From Dermatophagoides farinae (taxonomy: Eukaryota > Arthropoda > Arachnida > Sarcoptiformes > Pyroglyphidae): a stretch of DNA of 64,000 nucleotides. The DNA lies in NCBI RefSeq assembly GCF_024713945.1, contig NC_134679.1, forward strand, positions 5,337,001-5,401,000, read 5' to 3'. The translations under genes and the position numbers were made by a program. Positions 1 through 10,659 of the stretch are shown in pieces. Below the pieces are notes generated by a model. It saw only the letters and a program-made list of their open reading frames with translations, did no database searches and was not told the origin of the DNA. Numbering within the stretch: the first letter of the stretch is position 1; the number at the start of each line of letters is the position of its first letter.

Positions 1-141
1 CAACAACAACATTACAAAGAAAAATTGTTGCTGTTGTTGATCATCATCAAATAGTGAAATTGAAACCTTTTTTTTCATTATTGTTTGTTTGTTTGGTTGT
101 TTGTTTTTTTGGTTAAAAAAATTCAAAATAATACAGACAAA

Positions 142-2943
142 ATGACTACTGTAATGTCAAAACTTCGTGATTTATCCGATCGTATTGGTGTTCCATATCC
201 ACACATTACTCGTACTATATCCGGTGCATTGGTCATTTTATATGCAGCGAAAATTTCATATCCATTAATTGGAAATTATCTGACAAATTCAAACTACTAC
301 AACAACAACAACAATAATAATAATAATAATAATGATGATGATAAACATCGAACAACAACAAAATCATTTATTCATAATAATGGAAAAATTGATCAATCAA
401 TTTCGATCGATACATCGGCTACATCGATTGAAATTCTTTCATCCTCATCGGATGATGATGATGTTGATGATGTTGATGTTGATAAGAAAAAATTTCCAAA
501 TAATCATCATCATCATCATCATCATAATGATCATCTTGTACGGCTGGTATCACCAATAAAACCGGGCGAATCAAGCCAAGAACGTTTTCTAAATTTTGGT
601 CCACAACGTACAAGTAAAATAATGAATAAATTGGAAAAACTTTTTGTACAATTAATGATTGAAATTCGTCATCTAACCGGTATCAATGTTGATTTCGTCA
701 TACAATTAATTAAATTGATACGTATTATGATACCGAAAATTGCATCATTTGAAGTGATCATTTTAATTATGCATACAACATCTTTGATTTCAAGAACATT
801 TTTATCCATTTATGTTGCAAATCTAGAGGGACGTGTAGTTAAACATATTGTTAAACGTGATCTACAACAATTTACAGCATCGATGACCAAATGGCTACTT
901 ATATCGGTACCAGCAACATTTTTAAATTCATTGATACGTTATTTAGAATCCAAATTGGCATTAGCATTTCGTTCACGTTTAGTTAGCTATGCATGTGGAT
1001 TATATTTTAATAATGAAACCTATTATGCTGTTTCTAACCTGGATGGCCGATTAGAGAATGCTGATCATTCATTAACTGATGATATTACTGTATTTGCTCA
1101 ACATTGTGCACATATGTATTCACATGTTACTAAACCATTGTTAGATGTGGCTGTTGTTTTATTAACATTATTTCGTATGGGACGACAAATGGGTTCCAAT
1201 GGTATGCATGGACCAATAATGGGTACATCTATTGTATTCTGTACACATCTAATATTACGGCGTTGTTCACCACAATTCGGAAAACTTGTATCGGAAGAAG
1301 CACAAAGAAAAGGTTATCTTCGATTTATTCATTCTCGTATTATTTCTAATGCCGAAGAGATTGCATTTTATCGTGGTGGCCATGTTGAACGTACTGTATT
1401 GGATCGTGCTTATCGTTCATTAACAAGACAGATGAATCTTATTTTTCATAAACGATTATGGTATGTTATGTTGGAACAACTTTTAATGAAATATCTTTGG
1501 TCAGCCACCGGTATGGTTGTGATTGCTACGCCAATTATGCTTACCGGTATAAAGGCAATCGATAATAAACGTAATAAACAACATAATGATCAAAGTGAAG
1601 ATATTTCCAATCGAACCGAATATATGATGACAGCCAAGAATATTTTGATCTCCGGTTCAGATGCAATGGAACGTTTATTATCATCATATAAAGAGGTAAA
1701 CTGTTTATTATGAGGGATAAATTTTACGGGTTTTTTTTCATCTATTCATAGTTAACCGAATTAGTTGGCTATACAAATCGTGTGGCCAAAATGTTTACCG
1801 TTTTTGAAGAGGTTGGTCGTGGTCATTTTAAACGTGATTCACATGCAAATAAATCAATTTCGATGACAAATGAAAAAGCTATGATTATGTATGATAAATC
1901 TGGATCGCCATTAATCCGTGGTGAAGTGATTATCGTACATGATTATATAGAATTGATTAATGTTCCAATTATTACTCCAAATTGTGATATTGTTGTTCCT
2001 AGTTTAACCATAAAGGTAAGTTTATTCAATCCAAAATAAAAAGTTTATATTGAATTTTCATCAAATCCAAATGTGAAATAGATAACTGCCCAAATGCATC
2101 TGTTAATCACTGGTCCTAATGGTTGTGGAAAAAGTTCACTTTTTCGAATAATGGCCGGTTTATGGCCAGTATTTAGTGGCCGTTTAGAACGGCCACAATC
2201 AAGAGAAATGTTTTACATTCCACAAAGACCATACATGTCATTGGGAACATTACGTGAACAGTTAATATATCCGGATACGATAAAAATAATGAATAATAAA
2301 GGAATTCGTGATGAAGATCTTGAATCAATACTTGATCAAGTTCATCTTCGATATATCGTAACTAGAGAAGGTGGCTGGAATGCTAAAGGCGATTGGAAAG
2401 ATATATTAAGCGGTGGAGAAAAACAACGAATGGGAATGGGACGATTATTCTATCATCGGTATTGTTATTATTGATTATTATAATAATCATACAATTCAAT
2501 TCAATCATTTTTTTTATTTAAAACAATTTAGGCCAAAATTTGCACTACTAGATGAATGTACATCGGCCGTATCTATAGATGTTGAAGCACAAATGTATGA
2601 AACAGCAAAACAATTGGGCATTACATTGATTACAATAACACATCGTCCATCATTATGGAAATTTCATACACATTTATTACAATTTGATGGTCAAGGTGGT
2701 TGGCATTTACAATCATTCGATCAAAATAATGATTATCGTTTATCATTGCATGAAGAAAAAGAATCATTGGAACGATCATCATTATCTAATGTTGTACAAA
2801 AACAATCTCGTTTACAAGAACTTTGTCCACTATCAGGTGAATCCGTTGATGTTGTTCTTGTTTCTGATCATCATCATAATAACCATAAACATAACAATAG
2901 TAATGATGATTTGAACAAATCAAATATGTCAAATAATAGGTAG
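142..2943 (+). CDS. ABCD1: Peroxisomal ABC half-transporter, ABCD1/ABCD2-like
   Basis: Four exons join in frame: 142-1695, 1752-2015, 2082-2458 and 2532-2943, giving about 868 residues. Family members import very-long-chain acyl-CoA into peroxisomes as dimers. The N-terminal half has the ABCD membrane domain, with stretches such as [32 protein letters not shown] and NADHSLTDD, and the EAA-like segment around [12 protein letters not shown]. The ATPase half shows Walker [10 protein letters not shown] (about 617-625), signature LSGGEKQ (715-721), Walker [12 protein letters not shown] (735-745) and the switch His in ITHRPSLW. A poly-Asn and poly-His/Asp insertion lies between the first hydrophobic segment and the transporter core, and an Asn/His-rich tail follows, so the protein is about 120 residues longer than vertebrate ABCD1. 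An upstream in-frame TTG at 85 is ignored in favour of ATG 142. An AATAAA lies at about 2980. ABCD2 rather than ABCD1 identity cannot be separated. Confidence 0.93.
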
Positions 2944-3220
2944 TAGTAGTCATCAATTGGCAATATTTGTTTAAATTAAAATAAATTTGAATTTTTTTTT
3001 TAATCAATTTATTAATGAATTAAGATATGAATTAAGAAAACATGATAAGACAATAATAAATGCGAATAATAATATCAATATCAATATCCGTAACTATATA
3101 TATTTTTTAAATGTGTATGTGTGTATTGATGCTAACCAATGACAATAATATAACACAAAACAACAAACAAACAAACAGACAAAAAAGAATGATTAAATCA
3201 AAAAAAAAAATTAAGAAAAT

Positions 3221-5350
3221 TCATGAAGCCATCGAATTTATCGATTGTTTTTGATTTGTAGATGATGTTGATGTTGTTGTTGTTGTTGTTGACATGAAAA
3301 TATCATCGATTTCCGAATCGATTGTTAGATTTGGCAAACTATCATCATTTGGGCCATGTTCATTTAGAATATTTAGATAACGTGCACGAGCTATTTCACT
3401 TTCTTCTTCTAATCCTAATTGATAAGCTAGATTTTGTATCTCTTTAACTTTATCCAATAATGCCGATGCTGTTAAAGAACCATAACCATAAAGCATTGAT
3501 AGTTCTTCTTCATCGAATCCTTTTTGCCATTCTGGTCTATTATTATTATTATTGTTTTGGTTATTTGATGATTTTGTATTAGCTTTATTATTTGTCGAAT
3601 TGGTCACAATACTCTCTGTTGGACTTGTAGCACGAGAATCACTATCATCACCATCTTCATTTTCATTTGCCGTTTCTAAACCATAAGCAGTGATGGCAAA
3701 GGACTTGACCATCTTACGTGAGTCCGATTGATTATTACCGTTTGAATAATTATAGTTATGTTTATTACAACGTAGATTATCGCCGAAATTATTAAATGAT
3801 GAATCATCATCATCTTCATCATCATCGTCATCATAATCATCATCGTCATCGAGGATTTCATTTTTCACAATAGTCGATAGATTTATTAATGTTGGATTCC
3901 GAGTTCCATTAGAATTATTCTTGTCGAATTTTTTACAATTTTTTTGTGGTGAATCATTCGATAATTCATCATCTTCACTTGAATATGGTGATGTAGTGGC
4001 CAAAAATTTAACTACACCTGAAACTAAATATGGAAACCGGAGTTAAAAATCGAATTAAATTTAAATGAAAAAAGGGCTTACCTGATTCGGGCCATAATTC
4101 TGGCGATAATCTATCCAGTGTTTCATCTGCAAATAATTTATCATGGCGATTCTTTTTTTTCCTTTTTCCATTCTGATTCTCTTCAATCGATTTTAGTTCG
4201 GCATCGTCATCTTTATCATTATCAAGTATGCAATCGACATCCATTGGTTGATTACCAACAATAGCAACTTTTGATGGATTAAAATTAAAATTGCTTGGAA
4301 TTAAATTCAAATTAACCATCGGCTTTGATTTAGTCTGTTGATTTTGTTGGCCATCCATGGTGGGTGTGGTGACAAATAAATTATTAGTATTCAAAATGAC
4401 CGGCGTGGTCGATATTGAATTTGTTGCCTGTTGAATTGGATTGTTTTTTGTTTTACCTGTCGATAAATGTATTCATTGAATTAATGATTAAATTACAAAC
4501 AGGATAATTACCATGATTATTAGTTGAAGATGCTGGTAATTGATGTCGATGTGTTAAATTTTGTGAGACAAAATTCAAATGTTGATGATGTGGATGGGCA
4601 CGATTAAAAGAATTATTATTGGATAAATTAGCTGGTGTCACAATCGGCGTTAACATTTGCACGGTTTGTGGTTGTTGTTGTTTGATGTTACTGCCGCTGT
4701 GATTAGTGGTCATTACTGTTGCAGGTATTGTTATGGCATTTGACGCTGAAGCTGTAGCTGCAGGTACAGTAGCGATCTGATGAATTTGATTACTTATTGG
4801 CTGATTGGATACAGGATTCATTTTAATATTAGCAATTATACTCGTAGCTGTTGTTGTATTGCCAAATGTGGATATATTTGGCGTAACCAATGTTCCAGGG
4901 GTTGCGATTGCCGCTGCTGCACTTGAATTTGCATTTGTAGCCAGTACCATACTCGGACGTAATTGAACCGATTGTCCGGGATGTGAAGCCGCTAATATTT
5001 GAGCTGCATTAGTAGCACCATTAGCCGTTCCAGTAGAATTTCCTGCAGCTGTTAAAGTGGGTGCTGTTGTCAGAATCATGATCTTTCCTTTATTAACAAT
5101 CGTATTATGATTGGTAGCAATCAGATTGGACATTTGTCCATTATTAGTCAATATATTTGCACTAGCAGCAGGAACTAATATGAAATTATTTAAATTAAAA
5201 CGTGGCCTCGCTGCTTGAATAGACGTTGGTGTTGCCGAAACTGTTCCTGAAACTTTGAAATTAGAATAAAATCGAAATTGTAAACATCAATACAACAAAC
5301 ATATATGACTTACCAGGAGTTTGGCCTGGCTGTAATTTTGTATGATCCAT
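3221..5350 (-). CDS. LIN52: LIN52-like DREAM/MuvB complex subunit, greatly enlarged
   Basis: Four minus-strand exons join in phase: 5350-5314, 5246-4512, 4456-4082 and 4017-3221, giving about 647 residues. LIN52 is a subunit of the MuvB core that binds p130/p107 or B-Myb to switch cell-cycle genes. Two blocks identify it: LDRLSPELWPES (about 371-382), matching the family's DYRK-site region with Ser375 followed by Pro, and a C-terminal helical block at about 550-596 with GSLTASALLDKV and QNLAYQLGL. Just before the first block, LFADETL resembles the LxSxExL pocket-binding motif with Ala in place of Ser. Known family members are about 115-120 residues, whereas this one adds about 365 Thr/Asn/Ala/Gln-rich residues in front and an acidic Asp/Asn-rich linker of about 165 residues between the blocks. 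The start ATG lies in a 37-base first exon with donor GTAAGT. An AATAAA (minus) is at about 3013. Identity is strong for the two blocks; the N-terminal part is unassigned low-complexity sequence. Confidence 0.82.
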
Positions 5351-6200
5351 TAGCAGTATAGCTATTATTATTAATGATGATAAAAAAAAGGTGATAAATC
5401 TAATTCTAGATGAAATATAGTGATCAAAATATGGAAAGAAAATTCTATGATAACAAGAATGAAGATTATATTTAATATATATTCTGATTATTTAAAAAAT
5501 CGAATGATAAATTTCAAAATGAAATAGAAAACACAAAATATCCTTGGATTTGATGATAGCTGAATTCAAATATTTTGTATGCGTGTGTGTGTGTGTGTGT
5601 ATGTATTGTAAAATATTGGCTTAAAAAAAGCGCTCCATTCGAAAGCGTATAATATTGAAAAAATGGAAATACACAAAATAGAACCAATCAACAACACAGT
5701 ATATCTTGATGTCAGTTTACACACCTACATGTGGTAGTAGCATAGCCACAATGATAAATGAATTGACAAGTGCTTTACAATCGATAGTAGCGACACTCGA
5801 ATTTCTGGCAATTTTCTTTTATAAAAATATTTTGCAGAATTTTATTTTTGAAAATTTTGAAAAATTCTTAATTTTTATACAATTCTGTCAATTTTTTTTA
5901 TTAAATTTTTTTTTTCATATCTGTTTTCACGTGTTTAACACAAATTAATTTGACTCTGTTATGTGTTGAACACATTACTACAATAAACAACAAAATTATC
6001 AAATTGATTGATCATATAGAATTGTCCATGGTAGAATATTCCTATATGAGATATTATTCATGCGCAGCACAAGATTGACTTATTGAATTCTTATATATTC
6101 TGAATATTGTAACATCACCAGTCACATTCTATTTCTAAAAAAAAGGACATTTTATTGGTTCGTTCGAAACAACTAAAACATTCCAAATAAATAAACAAAA
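5351..6200. promoter_or_regulatory. Divergent upstream region of LIN52 and R-SNARE genes
   Basis: This 850-base stretch separates two start codons on opposite strands, so it must hold both promoters and 5' leaders. Visible elements are a (GT)n tract at about 5583-5601, a DRE-like AATCGATAGT at 5779-5788 and a CACGTG E-box at 5928-5933. An 80-codon frame at 5706-5948 starts with TTG, runs into AT-rich sequence and is not considered a gene. Confidence 0.4.
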
Positions 6201-6502
6201 ATGTAAGTTGTTCATCATTATCAATTTCAAATCAATTGATTTTTTTTTCTCTTACGAAAATTTTCATAAGGAATAATAATAATCAATCAAATTCAAATGC
6301 CAATCAACCAAAATCAACATATCAACGTCCAGCTGGTATGCAAAATCTATTCGGTCAGGTGGATGAAGTAAAAACAACAATGGAACAGAATATGAAAGAA
6401 ATAATGGAACGTGGTGAAAAATTGAATCAATTGGAAGATACTAGCCGTGAAATGATGTCTGGTGCACAGAATATGAGTAAAAATGTTCGTGGAAAGAAAT
6501 GA
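6201..6502 (+). CDS. Short R-SNARE (VAMP-like) lacking a transmembrane anchor
   Basis: The predicted start codon is split: AT at 6201-6202, intron GTAAGT...AAG, then G at 6271, followed by 76 codons to TGA at 6502 (77 residues). R-SNAREs sit on vesicles and pair with Q-SNAREs to drive fusion. Residues 27-77 form an R-SNARE motif (FGQVDEVKTTM, EIMERGEKLNQLED), with Arg48 at the expected zero-layer position and the closest resemblance to VAMP8/VAMP4. The frame stops just after the motif (NVRGKK), where VAMPs normally continue into Trp-rich and membrane segments. No anchor is visible in the next 250 bases in any good splice arrangement, and polyadenylation signals follow at 6688 and 6723. It may be a soluble SNARE, a product of alternative splicing, or a degenerate copy. 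Confidence 0.68.
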
Positions 6503-7139
6503 AAAAAAAATTTTTTTTTATTCCAAAATTCAATCAAAATTGAAAATTACTTTTGGAATCGAAATGCAAAAAAAAAATGATTTTGATTGCACAGAAAAAT
6601 TAATTAGTGTGTTTTGTGTGTTTTCATGTCGTTGTTGTTGTTGTTGTTATTTTGTAGTTTTAAAATTTAAGAATATTAGAAAAATGAAATAAAAATGATG
6701 ATTACTGATTGATGTTTGTTGAAATAAATATAATATAAATGGATACATGTATGATTGGCTAGTTACAATGGTTAATTCTCCAGTCTAATGATCGGGTCCA
6801 TCGTTGATTATTATTATGGTGGTCTTGTTGGAAATCGTAGTCCTGGTGATGATGGTCGGCTTGTAAATGGATGAAAATAATATCTATATATAAATATGAC
6901 ACAGACGAAATGAGAAAAGGAAATTTGATTTTGGTTTTTGTATTTGAGAAAGATAGATAGACAAACAAAAAAACTTGGAAAAAGAGCGAAAAAATCAAAC
7001 ATCATAAAAAGGAAAAAGAGAACATATTCAAAACATAATAAATAATATAAAATAGTAAAACAACAATCCATAGACAGAAAAATGAAGAAGATTTTAAAAT
7101 AATGGTCTATACTTTGATGATATTGATGATGTGGATGTT
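6503..7139. other. Convergent 3' ends of the SNARE and flotillin genes
   Basis: This region holds the SNARE 3' UTR, with AATAAA at 6688 and 6723, and probably the flotillin 3' UTR. A minus-strand segment at 6759-6868 preceded by TTTACAAG could be an alternative flotillin last exon. Spliced directly from the third exon (phase 1) it would give a His/Asn-rich tail beginning V-A-D-H-H and ending at TAG 6759. It is noted as an alternative only. Confidence 0.35.
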
Positions 7140-8718
7140 TCAGCTCGGCTTTGGAAATGTTGCTGACTTCCATGTTCCTTGGTAATGAATTTTACATCAG
7201 AATTAGAATGAATATAAGAAAAACAAAAGAGAATTTCATTTTCTCAATACCTACAGTCGTCGCCGTACTTGTTGATGATTGTTGAACAACAGCAGCAGCA
7301 GCACTAGCTGCTGAAGTTGATGATGTTTGTATCATTGTAGCAATACTTGAATGGATTTTTGTTATAATTTCCAATACTTCACAGGTTATTTTTCCGGCAC
7401 CAATTTCATCACTATTTGATACCATAACAATTCTATTACATTCAGCTAATGGTCCGGCTATTTCAGCGGCAACCTAAGATCAAAAAAAAAAATAACAACA
7501 AAAAATTCAGTGAACTGAATTCGGATAAATCATCATCATTTTAACACATACCCTTGGCAGTGTATTGAGAATCATTTCAATTTTGGCAGCATTTTCATAA
7601 TTTCTATATGCATCAGCTTTTTGTGCAAGAATTTCGGCATCAACTTTTGCTTTAGCATCAATTACATGTGCTTCAGCATCACCTCTTAATTCGATTGCTT
7701 TTGCTTCAGCTTCCGTTTCTCTTATTATACGTTCTTTATTTGCTTCAGCTAATTTTTCCAGCCTATAACGTTCAGCATCGGCAGCTTTCATTATTGTTGC
7801 TTCTAATTCTTTTCTTTTACGTTCAATTTCTTCTTTTTGTATTTCAATGTCTTGTGTTTTTTCAATAATTTTTACCTGCATTTTTTCTTCCATTATTCTT
7901 TGCTGTATGATGGCCGTTTGTAATGCTGTGGCTAATTCAGCATCTGCTTTTTTCGTATAAATTTCTGCATCATAACTAGCTTTTTTTAATTCAAAATCTC
8001 TTTGTGCTTTAGCTATTTCCGTTTTATTAGCCAATTCTGCTGTTTGTTTTTCTTCATTAGCTAATGCTTCTTTGATTGTTGCATCTCGTTGTGCTTGTGC
8101 TTCACCAATTCTTGCATCACGTTTTACTTCTGCTGTTCGTGCCTGACCTAATGCCTTTAGATATCCTTCATCATCATTGATGTCTTTGATCGTATACGAT
8201 ACCACTAATAAACCCATATCGACTAGATCGGTAGAAGCTACTTCAAATACTTTTTTTGAGAATTTTTTCCGATTCTTATAGATTTCTTCCACAGTCATTG
8301 AAGCCATTATAGCACGTTGATGGCCTTCAAGTGTTTCACGTGCAACAATCATAATTTCTTCATCGGATTTGCCAAGAAATTGTTCACACGCTGATCGTAA
8401 CATATCGGCATTTTGTCCTTGAATTTTAACCTGAGCAATACCTGTAACGGAAATCGATACACCTTGTTGTGTATAAACACGAGGACTTTCAATCACCAAT
8501 GTCATTGTATTCAATGAAATTCTATATTTAGAAAAGTTTCGATTAAAAGGAAACCAATGTTTATGTTTATATAAAAAAATAAACCTTTGAACTTTTTGTA
8601 TACCAGGCCAAACAAATACACGACCACCTGGAATCATCAATGGACGACGATGACAACATCCCGATACGATTAATGCTTCATTTGGACCACAGGTAACAAA
8701 ACCAGATTTTTTGGCCAT
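7140..8718 (-). CDS. FLOT1: Flotillin-1, membrane microdomain scaffold
   Basis: Minus-strand exons are 8718-8585, 8521-7552, 7473-7251 and 7177-7140, giving about 454 residues against 427 in man. Flotillins assemble on the inner leaflet of plasma and endosomal membranes and organise microdomains and endocytosis. The N-terminus [16 protein letters not shown], the SPFH region with [18 protein letters not shown] and [18 protein letters not shown], and the long Glu/Ala/Lys coiled coil (flotillin domain, about 190-365) are diagnostic; [12 protein letters not shown] favours flotillin-1 over -2. The first intron is 63 bases with no stop codon, so an unspliced transcript would insert 21 residues after KVQR. 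The C-terminal tail is divergent (poly-Ala/Ser/Thr, then [11 protein letters not shown]) and its last exon is the least certain part. Confidence 0.9.
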
Positions 8719-9338
8719 TATCAGATCGAATGATTCAATGTTGTCAATATTATGCTACAATTATAAAAAATGGACATTCGGATAAACACATCATTTGAAT
8801 AAAAATTTGATGAAAATGTGTTTATATTTCAAATAAATACAGCAACAATAAATGGAGTATACCATTTTTTCTGACCATGGGTTTTTCTGTGATGGGAGCG
8901 GTGAATGATTGTGTGTTTTGTTATGAAACACATATGAATTGCATGCACTCACATACACAAACACACACACACACATACGAAATGGCCTAACGGTATAGAG
9001 CTGTCAAAATAAATATTGGCAATAATAATTCGTTTGAATCCCCAGCAATTCGAATGATATCATGTCCAAATATAAAATACTGAACATTTATCGTATAAAA
9101 CGCGGGCAAATAGAAATGGTTCACCCGCCGCTGCCTGTCGTCATCAGTGGTTTGACATTCGACCCGAATCGAACACAAAAAAAAGATGTCATTTTATTTT
9201 ATTTTTATTTGTATATAACACAATTTATATTTGGAAAATAGATATATTTACATCAAAACTATTACTGTTTATGATGATTTCGATTAAAAATCTAATTCAT
9301 TCATTCCAATAAATTGGATAGATTATTATCGTCATTGG
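8719..9338. other. Spacer between flotillin-1 and MFF genes
   Basis: This stretch lies upstream of flotillin-1 and downstream of the fission factor gene, both on the minus strand. It holds a (CA)n tract at 8959-8974 and, on the minus strand, an AATAAA at about 9198 suited to end the MFF transcript. No coding sequence is seen. Confidence 0.4.
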
Positions 9339-10179
9339 TTAAAATGTAAATCCACGACGGCTACCGCCACCACCATTGGATGCAAACCAACTTAAACCAC
9401 GAAACAATAAATATAATGCACCAATAGCATAAACGATGAGATCTCGTTTATTACGATGACGATTATCAATTTCCAGTGCATCGATTCGATGTGATAGTTG
9501 AAGTACACGGCGACGTAGATGAATAAAATTCTGTGATGATAATTGTGGATCAACATCATCATATTCACTATAAATTTGTATATGAATAATTTAAATTTTA
9601 ACAAACAAAAAAATATTCATCACTTACATTATGGTAGAATCATTCATTCGAGATACCATCGTATTGTCCATCATTGATTTATTCATTTTTGATGATTGTA
9701 TGGATGATGAATTTAAAGCTTTATCCAATTGTTTGATAGGTTCAGCATAAATTGGTGCAGCATCTTCATAACGAAGTGTTCTTGGCGGTGTAGTCAGCTG
9801 TAATAATGATTCATCGTGGTTTGATTTACCAAACAATTTATCTTCCAATTTAATTTCTAATGGTGGTTCCCGAGAAGTTGTGATATGACTTTCGCCTCCT
9901 ATTCAAAAAAAAAAAAATATTTAAAACAAATAAACAAACAATCAAATGTGTACCTGCAACACGAATACATTCTGGTACTTGCATCATTTTAGCTTTATCT
10001 TCTGAATCATGAAAGGCTAAAATGGCTGGATCATCAAGCAATTCATTATAGGATCCTTCTACTGCTTTAATTTTGTTTGGTACAGTCATTTTTTTATTTA
10101 TATCGATAGAATAATCTGTATCATAGTATGGACTTTCGACCATCTCTTCAGGACTTTTGAATGCTGTTGATGATGACAT
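9339..10179 (-). CDS. MFF: Mitochondrial fission factor (MFF/Tango11 family)
   Basis: Minus-strand exons 10179-9954, 9898-9628 and 9567-9339 join in phase to 241 residues. MFF is a tail-anchored outer-membrane protein of mitochondria and peroxisomes that recruits the dynamin Drp1 for fission. Two short family repeats are clear near the N-terminus, MTVPNKIKAV and MMQVPECIRVAG, with the second split by the first intron as G|GE. The C-terminal exon has a basic coiled-coil helix (LRRRVLQLSHRIDALE) followed by one membrane segment (DLIVYAIGALYLLFRGLSW) and a short Gly/Arg tail, which is the tail-anchor layout. All splice sites have good GT/AG contexts (GTACAC, GTAAGT). A DRE-like ACTATCGATC lies about 220 bases upstream. 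Assignment is firm despite weak conservation of the middle. Confidence 0.88.
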
Positions 10180-10659
10180 TCGACGTTGTTATTTTGATGT
10201 TTTAATGGTCTAAAATGAAAAAAAAAGTATAAACAAACAAATCTGGTGGTTTTTCCCAGCTATGGTGTTTCAAACAATTTTAATTTTAAAATTAAAAAAC
10301 AAAACACATGCATGCATGAGTGACCTATTCGGCTATAAGCCAACGAACGAAAGAACTAAATTGAACCAAATGTTTCGGTTGTGATGAACGACTCAAACAA
10401 CACTATCGATCAAAGCTCATTACAATCGCGATTTTTTTTTCGAAATTCAAATTTCAAAATTCCATAAAATTTTTATTAAAATTTAATAATTATTTTTGAA
10501 TTAAATTAAAATAACAAAATACACGAGATGTATAGATGAACAAGTTTTTTGTTTTGTTGGTCTTCAATAAAAATATATAAAACAATTTGACACGTTAAAT
10601 TTTCCATAATATTATGGTGAGGTAATACACATAATAATAAGTTTGACCCGTACAAAATG
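10180..10659. other. Spacer between MFF and bestrophin genes
   Basis: This 480-base stretch holds the MFF promoter (minus) and the bestrophin 3' UTR (minus). A minus-strand AATAAA lies at about 10477, and ACTATCGATC at 10402-10411 is DRE-like. No open frame of interest is present. Confidence 0.4.

Noticed and set aside
5706-5948. 80-codon plus-strand frame
   Set aside because: Starts with TTG, quickly becomes Phe/Ile/Asn from AT-rich DNA and lies in a promoter region.
6483-6692. Frame with Cys-rich hydrophobic stretch downstream of the SNARE motif, possibly a missing anchor
   Set aside because: The Cys run comes from (GTT)n repeats, no good donor/acceptor pair links it in frame, and a polyadenylation signal follows; most likely 3' UTR.
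8980-9060. tRNA-like A-box (TGGCCTAACGG) and B-box-like TTTGAATCC spacing
   Set aside because: The T-stem and acceptor stem do not pair, so no tRNA cloverleaf can be drawn; at most a chance match.
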